A stretch of DNA of 64,000 nt. Origin: Nitrosomonadales bacterium. Its GTDB lineage: Bacteria > Pseudomonadota > Gammaproteobacteria > Burkholderiales > Gallionellaceae. Made by a program: the position numbers and the translations under genes. A model generated the notes under the pieces. That model was not told the DNA's origin, did not search any database, and saw only the letters and a program-made list of their open reading frames with translations. The stretch spans positions 124,001 to 188,000 of the forward strand of contig JACRME010000033.1 of NCBI GenBank assembly GCA_016235045.1. The letters are read 5' to 3'. Shown piece after piece: positions 18,231 to 26,028 of this stretch (the stretch's first letter is position 1; each line of letters opens with the position of its first letter).

Positions 18231-18991
18231 ACGATACGATTACATTGCCGCTCACCGTATTCATCGTCGACGACGAAGCGCCCGCGCGCAACCGGCTCAA
18301 GGAGTTGCTGACCGATTGCTCCGCCCAGTTCCCCCTGCAAATGCTGGGCGAGGCAGGCAACGGGCAGGAGGCGCTGGACAAGCTCGCCGAGACGCCGGCC
18401 GAGGTCGTGCTGATGGATATACGCATGCCGCAAATGGACGGTATCGAACTGGCGCGCCACCTCAACAAGCTCGATCACCCTCCAGTCATCATCTTCACCA
18501 CCGCCTACGATGCCTATGCCATCCAGGCCTTCGAACAGCATGCGATCGACTACCTGCTCAAACCGATCCGTCTCGGGCGCCTGTTCGACGCGCTTTCGCG
18601 CGCGCGCGATGCCGTGCCGATCCGCACCGAAGTGCTGCGGGAACTGACTCCCGAGCCACGCAGCAATCTTTCCACCCATGAGCGCGGGAAAGTGCTGCTG
18701 ATCCCGATTGAACAAGTGCTTTACCTGCGGGCAGAATTGAAATACGTTACTGTGCGCACCCTGGAGCGCGAATACCTCATCGAAGAATCGCTCACCGCCC
18801 TGGAAAAAGAATATGCTGCACGGTTTGTGCGCATCCATCGCAACTGCCTGGTAGCGAGAAACGCCATTGCGGGGTTCGAAAAAGGCGGCGAAGAGGGCGA
18901 AAGCGGATGGCTGATGAAATTGAAAGGGTTGCAGGACAAGCTTCCGATCAGCCGGAGACAGTTATCCATTGTTAAGGAATACGGGAAATAA
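18227..18991 (+). CDS. LytTR-family response regulator (AlgR-like)
   Basis: 254 residues: receiver domain (VFIVDDEAPARNRLKELL; phosphoacceptor Asp in VVLMDIRMPQMDG about residue 64) and a C-terminal LytTR DNA-binding domain (about 150-250, RFVRIHRNCLVARNAI). AlgR-type regulators bind direct repeats and control exopolysaccharide, pili or virulence genes. Partner of the preceding kinase. Only 3 bp separate it from the next response regulator, so two two-component systems probably share one transcript. Confidence 0.92.
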   Translation: MNDTITLPLTVFIVDDEAPARNRLKELLTDCSAQFPLQMLGEAGNGQEALDKLAETPAEVVLMDIRMPQMDGIELARHLNKLDHPPVIIFTTAYDAYAIQAFEQHAIDYLLKPIRLGRLFDALSRARDAVPIRTEVLRELTPEPRSNLSTHERGKVLLIPIEQVLYLRAELKYVTVRTLEREYLIEESLTALEKEYAARFVRIHRNCLVARNAIAGFEKGGEEGESGWLMKLKGLQDKLPISRRQLSIVKEYGK

Positions 18992-18994
18992 GCC

Positions 18995-19684
18995 ATGCGT
19001 GTACTGATTATTGAAGACAACCGGGATCTTGCTTCCAACATGTTCGATTTTCTGGAAGCGAAGGGGCATGTGGTGGATGCGGCGGGCGACGGCATCACCG
19101 GCATGCATCTGGCGCTGGTCAACCAATACGATGCCATCGTGCTGGATTTGACCCTGCCGGGAATGGACGGCATCACGCTCTGCCGCAAGCTGCGCGAAGA
19201 GGGCGGCAAGGACACGCCCATCCTGATGATCACGGCGCGCGATTCGCTGGACGACAAGATTGCCGGACTGGAAGCGGGCGCGGACGATTACCTGGTCAAG
19301 CCCGCCGAACTGCGCGAGATCGAGTTGCGCTTGCGCGTGCTGCTGCGCCGCAGCGGCGAGCATACGCAAAAACAGAAAACGATGGCGGTAGAAGACCTCA
19401 GCCTCGATCCCAGCACCTGCTCGGTAAGGCGCGGCGACAAGGCGATCGAATTGCCGCCGATTCCCTACAAGATACTCGAAACCCTGATGACGCGTTCGCC
19501 GCAAGTGGTCAACCGCGAAGATATCGAACATACGGTGTGGGGCGAAGGGCGGCCGGACAGCGATTCGCTGCGGGCGCATGTGCATCTGCTCCGCGATCTC
19601 ATCGACAAGCCTTTCCCGCGGAAACTGCTGCGCACGATGCGCGGCTTCGGATACCAACTGGTCAGCCCGGATGATCCGCACTAG
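18995..19684 (+). CDS. OmpR/PhoB-family response regulator (QseB/PmrA-like)
   Basis: 229 residues: receiver with Asp in IVLDLTLPGMDG (about 51) and Lys in DDYLVKPAELREIE (about 103), then a winged-helix DNA-binding domain (about 130-225, ending TMRGFGYQLV). Regulators of this class bind direct half-sites spaced 11 bp. Three promoters at 21065, 21348 and 25974 show exactly such repeats and lie within 7 kb downstream, making this the obvious candidate regulator. It overlaps its kinase gene by 14 bp. Confidence 0.93.
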   Translation: MRVLIIEDNRDLASNMFDFLEAKGHVVDAAGDGITGMHLALVNQYDAIVLDLTLPGMDGITLCRKLREEGGKDTPILMITARDSLDDKIAGLEAGADDYLVKPAELREIELRLRVLLRRSGEHTQKQKTMAVEDLSLDPSTCSVRRGDKAIELPPIPYKILETLMTRSPQVVNREDIEHTVWGEGRPDSDSLRAHVHLLRDLIDKPFPRKLLRTMRGFGYQLVSPDDPH

Positions 19685-20966
19685 CAGTCTGCGGTATCGC
19701 GTCGCTTTCTACTACGCGCTGTTCGGTGCGGGACTCAGCATTTTTCTTTCCACCGGCGTGTACCTGACCATGCAGGCCATCGGGCATCGCCTCATGGATC
19801 ATGTACTGGTGGGGGAATTGTTCGAACATGCCAGCGAGCCGGTATTCACGTCGCCGAATACCGCGTCGATCAGGGGCTATATTCTTTCGGCTGCGCAAAC
19901 CAGCGCGGATCTTCCAGCCGAGATCAGGAATCTGCCGCCGGGAACACACAACGTGAAAATCGGGCAGATCGACTACCACACGCTGGTTTCGGACGTGGGC
20001 GACGCGCGCTATTTCATGCTGTTCAATACGGAAAGCCAGCACCTGCAGGAAAAGGAGTTCTTCAACTACGTGGTGTTCTTCGCCCTGTTCATGATCGTCA
20101 GTTCCTCCATCGGCGGGGTATTGCTGGCGAGCCGGGTGACGCGATCGGTCACCCGCCTGGCGGAACAGGTCGGACAGGCGAAGCCGGGCGACACCGAGTT
20201 GACCCTGATCGAATTGACCGGCAACGACGAAGTCGGGGATCTGGCGCGGGCCTTCGATCGCTACCTCAGCCGCCTGAGAAAATTCGTCGAGCGGGAAAAT
20301 TATTTCACGGCGGACGTGAGCCATGAATTGCGCACGCCGCTGGCCATCATGCTGGGCACGGTGGAAGTGCTGGAGCAGGACGAAACACTGTCGGCAAAAC
20401 AAAAAGAGCGGCTCAGGCGCATCCGGCGCGCCGCACAAGACATGATAGACCTCACGTCAGCCTTGTTATTGATGGCGCGCGAACACCAGTTCGCCGCCGA
20501 CGAGCAACCCAGCCGCGTCGCCGAGGTGGCGCTTGCGTGTGTCGAAAAACACCGTCACCTGATCGGCGACCGTCCCATCCGCATGGACGTGGAGTTGAAG
20601 GCCGATCCGAGTTTGATCGTCGAGCGCCCGTTGCTTGAGATCGTGATCGGCAACCTGATCCGCAATGCCCTGTTCAATACCAAGTCCGGTGTCGTCCTGC
20701 TTCGCCTCGAAGCGACGCGGCTCATCGTCAAGGATACCGGCGTTGGAATGCGTCCGGAGGAACTGGCGCGTGCGCTCGAACGCTATTACAAAGGCGCGAC
20801 GAGTGCCGGGGCGGGCGTGGGCCTGTCGCTGGTGAAACGAATCTGCGACCGCTACGGCTGGAGCATATCCCTCGAAAGCCAGGAAGGTCAGGGCACTACG
20901 GCAGAGATCGATTTCTCCGAGCGCAGGCGCGCGGGTCGTGTTGCCGACGCCGACTCGGATCAGTAA
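19671..20966 (+). CDS. sensor histidine kinase paired with the OmpR-type regulator
   Basis: 431 residues from ATG 19671, inside the end of the regulator gene. Two transmembrane helices (about 12-34 and 130-152) flank a periplasmic sensor of about 95 residues with no recognised domain. HAMP-like linker, HisKA (FTADVSHELRTPLAIM, His about 217) and HATPase (GNLIRNALFNT, DTGVGM, GAGVGLSLVK) follow. Signal unknown; its position directly before the cyc2 cluster suggests a signal linked to iron or redox state (inference). Confidence 0.9.
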   Translation: MIRTSSLRYRVAFYYALFGAGLSIFLSTGVYLTMQAIGHRLMDHVLVGELFEHASEPVFTSPNTASIRGYILSAAQTSADLPAEIRNLPPGTHNVKIGQIDYHTLVSDVGDARYFMLFNTESQHLQEKEFFNYVVFFALFMIVSSSIGGVLLASRVTRSVTRLAEQVGQAKPGDTELTLIELTGNDEVGDLARAFDRYLSRLRKFVERENYFTADVSHELRTPLAIMLGTVEVLEQDETLSAKQKERLRRIRRAAQDMIDLTSALLLMAREHQFAADEQPSRVAEVALACVEKHRHLIGDRPIRMDVELKADPSLIVERPLLEIVIGNLIRNALFNTKSGVVLLRLEATRLIVKDTGVGMRPEELARALERYYKGATSAGAGVGLSLVKRICDRYGWSISLESQEGQGTTAEIDFSERRRAGRVADADSDQ

Positions 20967-21064
20967 CTGAGTACCAGTATCGGTCGCATTGGTTTACAGG
21001 CAGCAGCACTGGTCATCGCTATTTCCATTTTGCCTGTTGCAGAAAACGCAAATTATCCCCCTTC

Positions 21065-21108
21065 TTTACGTTCATTTAATTTGTCCTTAACAAGGTTATT
21101 GCTAACAT
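21065..21108 (+). promoter_or_regulatory. promoter P1: 11-bp-spaced repeats plus -10
   Basis: TTTAC (21065), TTAAT (21076) and TTAAC (21087) are each 11 bp apart; TAACAT (-10) starts at 21103, 16 bp after the last repeat start. The geometry is identical to P2 and P3. It drives the leader and short remnant at 21216. Confidence 0.7.
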
Positions 21109-21215
21109 TCTTATCAGCTTGTGCAAACAAAGCCTGTTTTTGAATCGTTGCGCAAGCGAAGCATTTGGACGGGAGAGTTCGAATCCTGCCGGGGAACCGC
21201 AAGATGAGAACTGCA

Positions 21216-21305
21216 ATGAAGATAATTGTTCTGTATCCGGTTGGCGTATTTGCAATAACTGCTTTTGCATTAAAGGTCATCTCCTTTTCCTTTGGAGAAA
21301 GCTGA
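21216..21305 (+). pseudogene. decayed duplicate of the cyc2 5' end
   Basis: ATG 21216 opens a 29-codon frame beginning MKIIVLYPVGVFAITAFAL. This aligns with the Cyc2 signal peptide MKKIVLSLASVLVATAFAP encoded at 21513; the DNA is similar over about 60 bp. Upstream, P1 and its leader parallel P2 and its leader, including a GGGAGAG about 68 nt after the -10. No CXXCH follows. It reads as a tandem duplicate that lost its body; a short expressed peptide is possible but unsupported. Confidence 0.55.
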
Positions 21306-21347
21306 TTGAGACGAATACTGTTGCAATAAACGCAAATTCACATTTTC

Positions 21348-21391
21348 TTGACGTTGCGTTGACAAGACCTTAACGAACCAATTGCTAGGAT
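21348..21391 (+). promoter_or_regulatory. promoter P2 of cyc2: 11-bp-spaced repeats plus -10
   Basis: TTGAC at 21348, TTGAC at 21359 and TTAAC at 21370 (period 11); TAGGAT at 21386, 16 bp after the last repeat start. The repeats occupy the -35 region, as expected for activation by an OmpR-family regulator. cyc2 starts 127 bp downstream of the -10. Confidence 0.75.
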
Positions 21392-21512
21392 TGCGCCGCA
21401 CTTGTGCAAGAAGCCAGAAATAACCAATGCGCAGGCGTGTGAATTTTTGCAGTCGGGAGAGTATTCAGCTCAATTAATTGTTCAAGTACTTTAGATATAG
21501 GGGAAATACAAA

Positions 21513-22730
21513 ATGAAGAAAATCGTACTGTCACTTGCAAGCGTGTTGGTCGCAACCGCATTTGCACCAGAAGCTTCCGCCGTTCCGGCATTCGCCCGGC
21601 AGCAGGGCAAGGCCTGCTCCACCTGCCACTTCCAGCACTATCCGGCGCTGAACGACTACGGCCGCAGCTTCAAGGCCGCCGGTTATACCGAGATGGGCAA
21701 GCAGGGCACCATCAAGGGTGAAGGGCTGTCCCTTCCCGAAGTGCTGAATTCCAGCCTGTTCTTCAAGTTCCGTTATGTGGACACCAATGGCACCGACGCA
21801 TCCGGAGTGCCGACAGCCGCCAGCGGCCAATGGCAGATTCCAGACGAGTTCGCGCTGCTAATGGGCGGCCGCGTTTCCGAAAATGCCGGCTTCCTGCTCG
21901 AAGCCCAGTTGATCGACAATACCGCACCCGTGCTCGCCGGTTTCAAGATGCCGATCATGTTCCCGGTTGGCGAAGGCGAGATGAAGGTTGGCGCGGTGCC
22001 GTTCTCCACCGACGGTCTGGGCGCATCCTACGGCTTCGAACTGTTGAATACCGGCGCTGTGCGTAACGTGCGTGTCTCCGAGAACCGCAACGAGACTTCC
22101 GCCCAGCAGTACATCGGTACCGCCCAAGGGGCGCAAGGCGTGGCTTTCGTGGTTGCCGATCCGATGTTCTTCGTCAACGTCTCCCGTTATGCCAACGGCA
22201 GCGCCACGGATCAGAAGATGAGCCTGACCTACCTGCGTGCGGCCGTTACCCCCACCATTGGTGAATGGGATATGGGCTTCGGCGTCCAGTCCTGGTCCGG
22301 CAATCAGGCCGATTCGACCGGTCTTGCCGGCAACGACTTCAAGGCGACCGCCATCGATGCACAGGCGCAAGGCGCGGTTGGCGGCATGCCGCTGGGCCTG
22401 TACTTCACCTATGCCACCGCACCGAAGTCCGGCGCGACGGCCAATACTTTCAACACCGGCACCAATGCCGACAAGAAAGCCACCACGATCACGGCCGAAC
22501 TTGGCGTGCTTCCAGGAACGGCAACCGTTTTGGTCGGTTACCGCAATGCCGATACCGGTGCTGCGACCAACGCCAAGGACAATGCTGTGACGCTGGGCGG
22601 TACTTACCAGTTTGCCCAGAACATCCAGTTGCAGTTGACCTACTCCAAACGCGACAAGAATGGCACCACCGGCCGTTACGCGGGTGGTGGCGATACGCAG
22701 ACCCTGTTCATGTTGTCGGCAGGTCTGTAA
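21513..22730 (+). CDS. cyc2: Cyc2-type outer-membrane cytochrome c-porin (iron oxidase)
   Basis: 405 residues. Signal peptide (1-23, ending EASA), then a short heme module with VPAFARQQGKACSTCHFQHY; the single CXXCH is at 35-39, followed by PALNDYGRSFKAAGYT. The remaining ~340 residues are alternating amphipathic strands of a beta-barrel. This one-heme-plus-porin design and the FARQ...CHFQH...LN.YGRSFK.GYT pattern define Cyc2, which oxidises Fe(II) at the cell surface and passes electrons inward. Three diheme cytochromes and a tetraheme CymA-like protein follow. It has its own regulated promoter (P2) and terminator. GGGGAAAT precedes the ATG. I am confident of the family; the in vivo substrate is inferred. 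Confidence 0.9.
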   Translation: MKKIVLSLASVLVATAFAPEASAVPAFARQQGKACSTCHFQHYPALNDYGRSFKAAGYTEMGKQGTIKGEGLSLPEVLNSSLFFKFRYVDTNGTDASGVPTAASGQWQIPDEFALLMGGRVSENAGFLLEAQLIDNTAPVLAGFKMPIMFPVGEGEMKVGAVPFSTDGLGASYGFELLNTGAVRNVRVSENRNETSAQQYIGTAQGAQGVAFVVADPMFFVNVSRYANGSATDQKMSLTYLRAAVTPTIGEWDMGFGVQSWSGNQADSTGLAGNDFKATAIDAQAQGAVGGMPLGLYFTYATAPKSGATANTFNTGTNADKKATTITAELGVLPGTATVLVGYRNADTGAATNAKDNAVTLGGTYQFAQNIQLQLTYSKRDKNGTTGRYAGGGDTQTLFMLSAGL

Positions 22731-22748
22731 AGTTAGTGTGACGTAAAC

Positions 22749-22776
22749 GGGAAGGCCGCAAGGCCTTCCCTTTTTT
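22749..22776 (+). terminator. Rho-independent terminator after cyc2
   Basis: The stem GGGAAGGCC / GGCCTTCCC with a GCAA tetraloop is followed by six T. It separates cyc2 from the periplasmic cytochromes and would make cyc2 mRNA more abundant than readthrough. A TACAAT at 22792 may start a second transcript. Confidence 0.9.
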
Positions 22777-22826
22777 AGCTTTCGTGGCGGGTACAATGCG
22801 TCACGGAATGCATGGGGAGGATCACC

Positions 22827-23612
22827 ATGAAGTATAAAAATAAATATATAAGGAATTTTAATGGCCTGCTGATGAGCGCAATGGCTGCGCTCGTCGGCAT
22901 GCTGTTTGTGTCGGCGTCTATCCACGCCGAGTCCATGCCTGCGAGCGGAGCGGCAGCAACCCCCGAGACGCCTGCGGCGGTGGCGGCAACTCCCGAAACA
23001 GCGCCTGTAGCTCCGGCACCCGAAGCTTCTGCAGCGCCGGCGCCGGAAGTCGCCGCAGCGCCTTCCGGTCCGCAGCCGCTGGAAGAGCGCCTGCAACTGT
23101 GCGCCGGTTGCCACAATCCGGACGGCAACAGCGTCATTCCGGAGAATCCGAAGCTGGCCGGCCTGAATGTCAAATATCTCAATCGCCAACTGAAGGACTT
23201 CAAGAGCGGCGATCGCACAAGTCCGATCATGAGCAGCATCATTCCGATGGTCGACGAGTCCGAGTTCAAGGCGCTGGCGCAGTATTTCAGCGAACAGAAA
23301 CGCTCGGACGGGGCGACGGATAAACCCGACCTGGCCGCGCAGGGCAAGCAGATATTTGACGAAGGTATCATCGGGAGTGCGGTGCCTGCCTGTTCCGGTT
23401 GCCACAACGAAGATGGCAGCGGCACCGACAAGTATCCGCGTCTGAACGGCCAGAATTCGGTCTACGTCGTCAACCAATTGACGAATTTCAAGAGCGGCGA
23501 ACGCAAGAACGACCCGAAAGCGGTTATGCAGACGGTGGCCAAGCGCATGACGGAGCAGGAAATCGCCGCCGTGGCCGAGTATGTGACTACCTTGAAGGAA
23601 GCCCAACAATGA
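22827..23612 (+). CDS. diheme c-type cytochrome with a Pro/Ala-rich spacer
   Basis: 261 residues. An N-terminal hydrophobic segment (about 12-34; cleavage after SIHA possible, otherwise a membrane anchor) is followed by about 45 residues rich in Pro and Ala (36-83). Two cytochrome c domains of the c4 type follow, with CAGCH (92-96) and CSGCH (189-193). The spacer could let the heme domains reach across the periplasm. It is the likely electron acceptor from Cyc2, in the role of Cyc1 in acidophilic iron oxidisers (inference). GGGGAGG lies upstream of ATG 22827. It overlaps the next gene by 4 bp. Confidence 0.88.
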   Translation: MKYKNKYIRNFNGLLMSAMAALVGMLFVSASIHAESMPASGAAATPETPAAVAATPETAPVAPAPEASAAPAPEVAAAPSGPQPLEERLQLCAGCHNPDGNSVIPENPKLAGLNVKYLNRQLKDFKSGDRTSPIMSSIIPMVDESEFKALAQYFSEQKRSDGATDKPDLAAQGKQIFDEGIIGSAVPACSGCHNEDGSGTDKYPRLNGQNSVYVVNQLTNFKSGERKNDPKAVMQTVAKRMTEQEIAAVAEYVTTLKEAQQ

Positions 23613-24331
23613 AAACTATTCTCTCTATGTGTGTAGCGCTGTTGTTACCTTTGCAGGCAACCGTGGCGCAAGCGGAAGACGCCTACACGCCCAAGGTCTA
23701 CGGCAAAAAGGGTTACGTCTGGGACGAGATGACACCCGAGCGTGTCGAGGTTCTGAAAATGACCGGAGACCCGGTAAAGGGCAAGGAAGCCTTCCGCGGT
23801 TGCCGTGGTTGCCACAAGGCCGACGCGGCGGGCGTGCGTGAAGGGGTCTATCCGCGTCTGAGCGGCCAACACGCCAGTGTGCTGATCAAGCAGATCACCG
23901 AAATCCGCGCGGGTATCCGCCTCAACCCGAAAATGCTGCCGTTCGTCGAGGATCCGGCCATTGCGGTGGATGAAATCGCCGATATCGCGGCCTACCTGAA
24001 TTCCGTGGAATCCCTGCGCGAAAACGGCAAGGGTCCGGACGACATGTCAGCACGCGGCAAGAAGCTCTATACCGACAACAAGTGCTTCACCTGCCACGGC
24101 AAGAACGGCGAAGGGGATGCGGCCAAGGCGTTCCCGGTGCTCGCGGCCCAGCACTACGGCTACCTGATGCGCGAAATGAAGCTGATCGAGACCGGGGCGC
24201 GCGGCAACTCGCATCCAGACATGGTCAAGGCCATCGCCAAATTCTCGCAAAGCGACCGCGAGGCGGTGTCCGACTATCTGTCGCGCCTGCCCGATTACCG
24301 GACGCTGAATGCCGTGCCGGCAACGAAGTAA
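23609..24331 (+). CDS. periplasmic diheme cytochrome c
   Basis: 240 residues. Signal peptide cleaved after VAQA (residue 22). Two heme domains: CRGCH (65-69) with a probable Met ligand in LNPKMLPF, and CFTCH (159-163). Similar in size to c4-type cytochromes, with an extra N-terminal extension (YTPKVYGKKGYVWDEMTPER). Start codon ATG overlaps the stop of the preceding cytochrome, so the two are made together. Likely a soluble shuttle between outer- and inner-membrane cytochromes. Confidence 0.88.
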   Translation: MKTILSMCVALLLPLQATVAQAEDAYTPKVYGKKGYVWDEMTPERVEVLKMTGDPVKGKEAFRGCRGCHKADAAGVREGVYPRLSGQHASVLIKQITEIRAGIRLNPKMLPFVEDPAIAVDEIADIAAYLNSVESLRENGKGPDDMSARGKKLYTDNKCFTCHGKNGEGDAAKAFPVLAAQHYGYLMREMKLIETGARGNSHPDMVKAIAKFSQSDREAVSDYLSRLPDYRTLNAVPATK

Positions 24332-24367
24332 ACCGGCGGCGTATCGCCGGACAATGTAGTTTGAAGT

Positions 24368-24397
24368 ATCCGGCAACGGTGGAGGCCGTTGCCGGAT
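24368..24397 (+). promoter_or_regulatory. perfect 12-bp hairpin between cytochrome genes
   Basis: ATCCGGCAACGG / CCGTTGCCGGAT with a 6-nt loop and no T run after it. It could be an mRNA-processing or stability hairpin that sets different levels for the flanking cytochrome genes. Confidence 0.6.
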
Positions 24398-24424
24398 GTG
24401 ACGAAAAATAAAAAGGGGAATGTG

Positions 24425-25051
24425 ATGTCCAAGGAACGCAACAACTATGCTGCGCTGGCGTGCTCGGCGCTGCTCGCCGTGTCTGTGTCGACGGCCGCCT
24501 TTGCCGGCGATGTCAACAAGCTCGTGGAAGTGTGCTCATCCTGCCACGGCAAGGACGGAAACAGCGCAGAAGCGGACATCCCCAACATTGCCAGCTATTC
24601 CGTGGAATATGTCACCAAAAGCCTGACGCGATACCAGAAGAAAGAACGTCCGTGCATCGAAACTGAAATCCGCTCGGGCAGCAAGAAGGGCTCGAAATCG
24701 GACATGTGCAAAATTGCCGCCGGGCTGAGCGAAAGCGACATCGCGCAACTCGGGGAATTTTTTGCCGGACAGACCTTTGTGCGCACGGCGCAGGCGACCG
24801 ATGCCGAAATGGTAAAAAAGGGCAAATCGATCCACAACAAGAAGTGTTTTACCTGCCATGCCGAATCGGGCAGCGAGCCCAGCGACCATTCCGGCATTCT
24901 GGCCGGGCAAAAAATGGGCTATCTCAAGCAGGAAATCAAGTTCTTCAAAGAGGGCAAGCGCCCCATTTCAAAGAAAATGAAACCGAAACTGGAGTCTCTG
25001 GACGATGCGGAGATTGAAGCGGTCATTCAATACTACGGAAGCATCCAGTAA
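24425..25051 (+). CDS. periplasmic diheme cytochrome c
   Basis: 208 residues. Signal peptide cleaved after AAFA (27). CSSCH (37-41) and CFTCH (141-145). Two further cysteines (about 77 and 95) in the first domain could form a disulfide, a feature not shared by the two upstream cytochromes. AGGGGAA lies six bases before ATG 24425. Third diheme cytochrome in the cluster, so it is either a parallel shuttle or the partner of the tetraheme protein. Confidence 0.87.
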   Translation: MSKERNNYAALACSALLAVSVSTAAFAGDVNKLVEVCSSCHGKDGNSAEADIPNIASYSVEYVTKSLTRYQKKERPCIETEIRSGSKKGSKSDMCKIAAGLSESDIAQLGEFFAGQTFVRTAQATDAEMVKKGKSIHNKKCFTCHAESGSEPSDHSGILAGQKMGYLKQEIKFFKEGKRPISKKMKPKLESLDDAEIEAVIQYYGSIQ

Positions 25052-25071
25052 TCCTGCCGAATGCCGGAAAT

Positions 25072-25100
25072 CCGGGAAACGCCTGCTTTCCCGGCATTTC
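25072..25100 (+). terminator. hairpin after the third cytochrome (possible weak terminator)
   Basis: CCGGGAAA / TTTCCCGG with a 7-nt loop (25072-25094), followed by CATTTCTG. The T content is poor, so readthrough into the tetraheme gene is likely. Confidence 0.4.
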
Positions 25101-25187
25101 TGCTGTTAAGCCGCAAAGGGTGGCAGTGCGCAAGTTGAAGCTGTCAATGCCCTGCTTTCAAGGCAGTGCGGTGTAAAGGACGCCAAA

Positions 25188-25778
25188 ATGAATATGCAAC
25201 AAAAAATCAAAAATGGGTGGCATGCACTGCGCAGCCCGACGGCCCGCTTTTCCGTGATTTTTCTGCTGGGTTGGGGTTTCGTCGCCGGCATTATTTTCTG
25301 GGGCGGTTTCAATACCGGGATGGAGGCAACCAACAAGCTCGAGTTTTGTATTTCCTGCCATGAAATGCGGGATACCGTCTATGAGGAATACAAGACTTCC
25401 ATTCACTACGCCAATCGCACTGGTGTGCGCGCAGTGTGTTCGGACTGCCATGTGCCCAGGGACTGGGTCCACAAAATCAAACGCAAGATCCAGGCGAGCG
25501 GCGAATTGTGGAGCAAAGTGACCGGCACTATCGATACCAGGGAAAAATTCGAGGCCAGGCGGCTGGAGTTGGCGCAGCACGAATGGGCGCGCATGAAGGC
25601 ATCGGATTCGCGCGAATGCCGCAACTGCCACAGCTACGAGGGCATGAATGCGGAGATGCAGGACGAGACGGCGAAGGAAAAGCATATGCAGGCAACCAAG
25701 CCCGGCTCCGGCAAGACCTGCATCGACTGCCACAAAGGCATCACCCACGAGTTGCCGGAAGGCATGGAAGGTTTGTAA
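25188..25778 (+). CDS. NapC/NirT-family tetraheme cytochrome (CymA/ImoA-like)
   Basis: 196 residues. One N-terminal membrane helix (about 21-43) anchors a periplasmic domain with four CXXCH sites: CISCH (54), CSDCH (84), CRNCH (144) and CIDCH (178). This is the NapC/NrfH/CymA quinol-cytochrome family. In iron oxidisers a CymA homologue is proposed to deliver electrons from periplasmic cytochromes into the quinone pool for reverse electron flow to NADH. Being last in a cyc2-diheme-diheme-diheme-tetraheme order, it completes a path from cell surface to inner membrane. Family assignment firm; direction of electron flow inferred. Confidence 0.9.
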   Translation: MNMQQKIKNGWHALRSPTARFSVIFLLGWGFVAGIIFWGGFNTGMEATNKLEFCISCHEMRDTVYEEYKTSIHYANRTGVRAVCSDCHVPRDWVHKIKRKIQASGELWSKVTGTIDTREKFEARRLELAQHEWARMKASDSRECRNCHSYEGMNAEMQDETAKEKHMQATKPGSGKTCIDCHKGITHELPEGMEGL

Positions 25779-25809
25779 TCCGGTTTCATCCAGGGAATCG
25801 CCGGTCAAG

Positions 25810-25880
25810 TCGTCACACCGGCGAAGACCGGTGTCCAGTCGATTAAAACGCCTGATTCCGGCTTCGCCGGAATGACGTGT
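25810..25880. repeat. dispersed palindromic repeat (CCGGCG...CCGG type)
   Basis: Two adjacent palindromes (CACCGGCGAAGACCGGTG and ATTCCGGCTTCGCCGGAAT) ending GACG. The same family recurs at 33521, 39104 and 39380 between other genes. Confidence 0.75.
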
Positions 25881-25973
25881 CAGGACTTGCCCGGTGTTTT
25901 CCCAAGTCGGCGCGGTGGAATCATCGCTTTGGCGCTGCGAAAAAAAGCCGAAAATGCAGCGAATCCCTTGTTC

Positions 25974-26028
25974 TTGACATTCATTTAACGTCGCGATGAC
26001 GTTCTCTTCACGCGCAGCTTGCTAGGAT
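25974..26028 (+). promoter_or_regulatory. promoter P3: four 11-bp-spaced repeats plus -10
   Basis: TTGAC (25974), TTAAC (25985), ATGAC (25996) and TTCAC (26007) are each 11 bp apart; TAGGAT starts at 26023, 16 bp after the last repeat. Same architecture as P1 and P2. It reads into the gap before ppc. Confidence 0.7.

Noticed and set aside
21119-21373. 84-codon Cys-rich plus-strand frame between P1 and P2
   Set aside because: It starts on a weak GTG, runs through P2 and is out of frame with the cyc2-like remnant.
25810-25880. possible CRISPR-like repeat
   Set aside because: Only two palindromes with no regular spacer array; the family is dispersed between genes elsewhere in the window.
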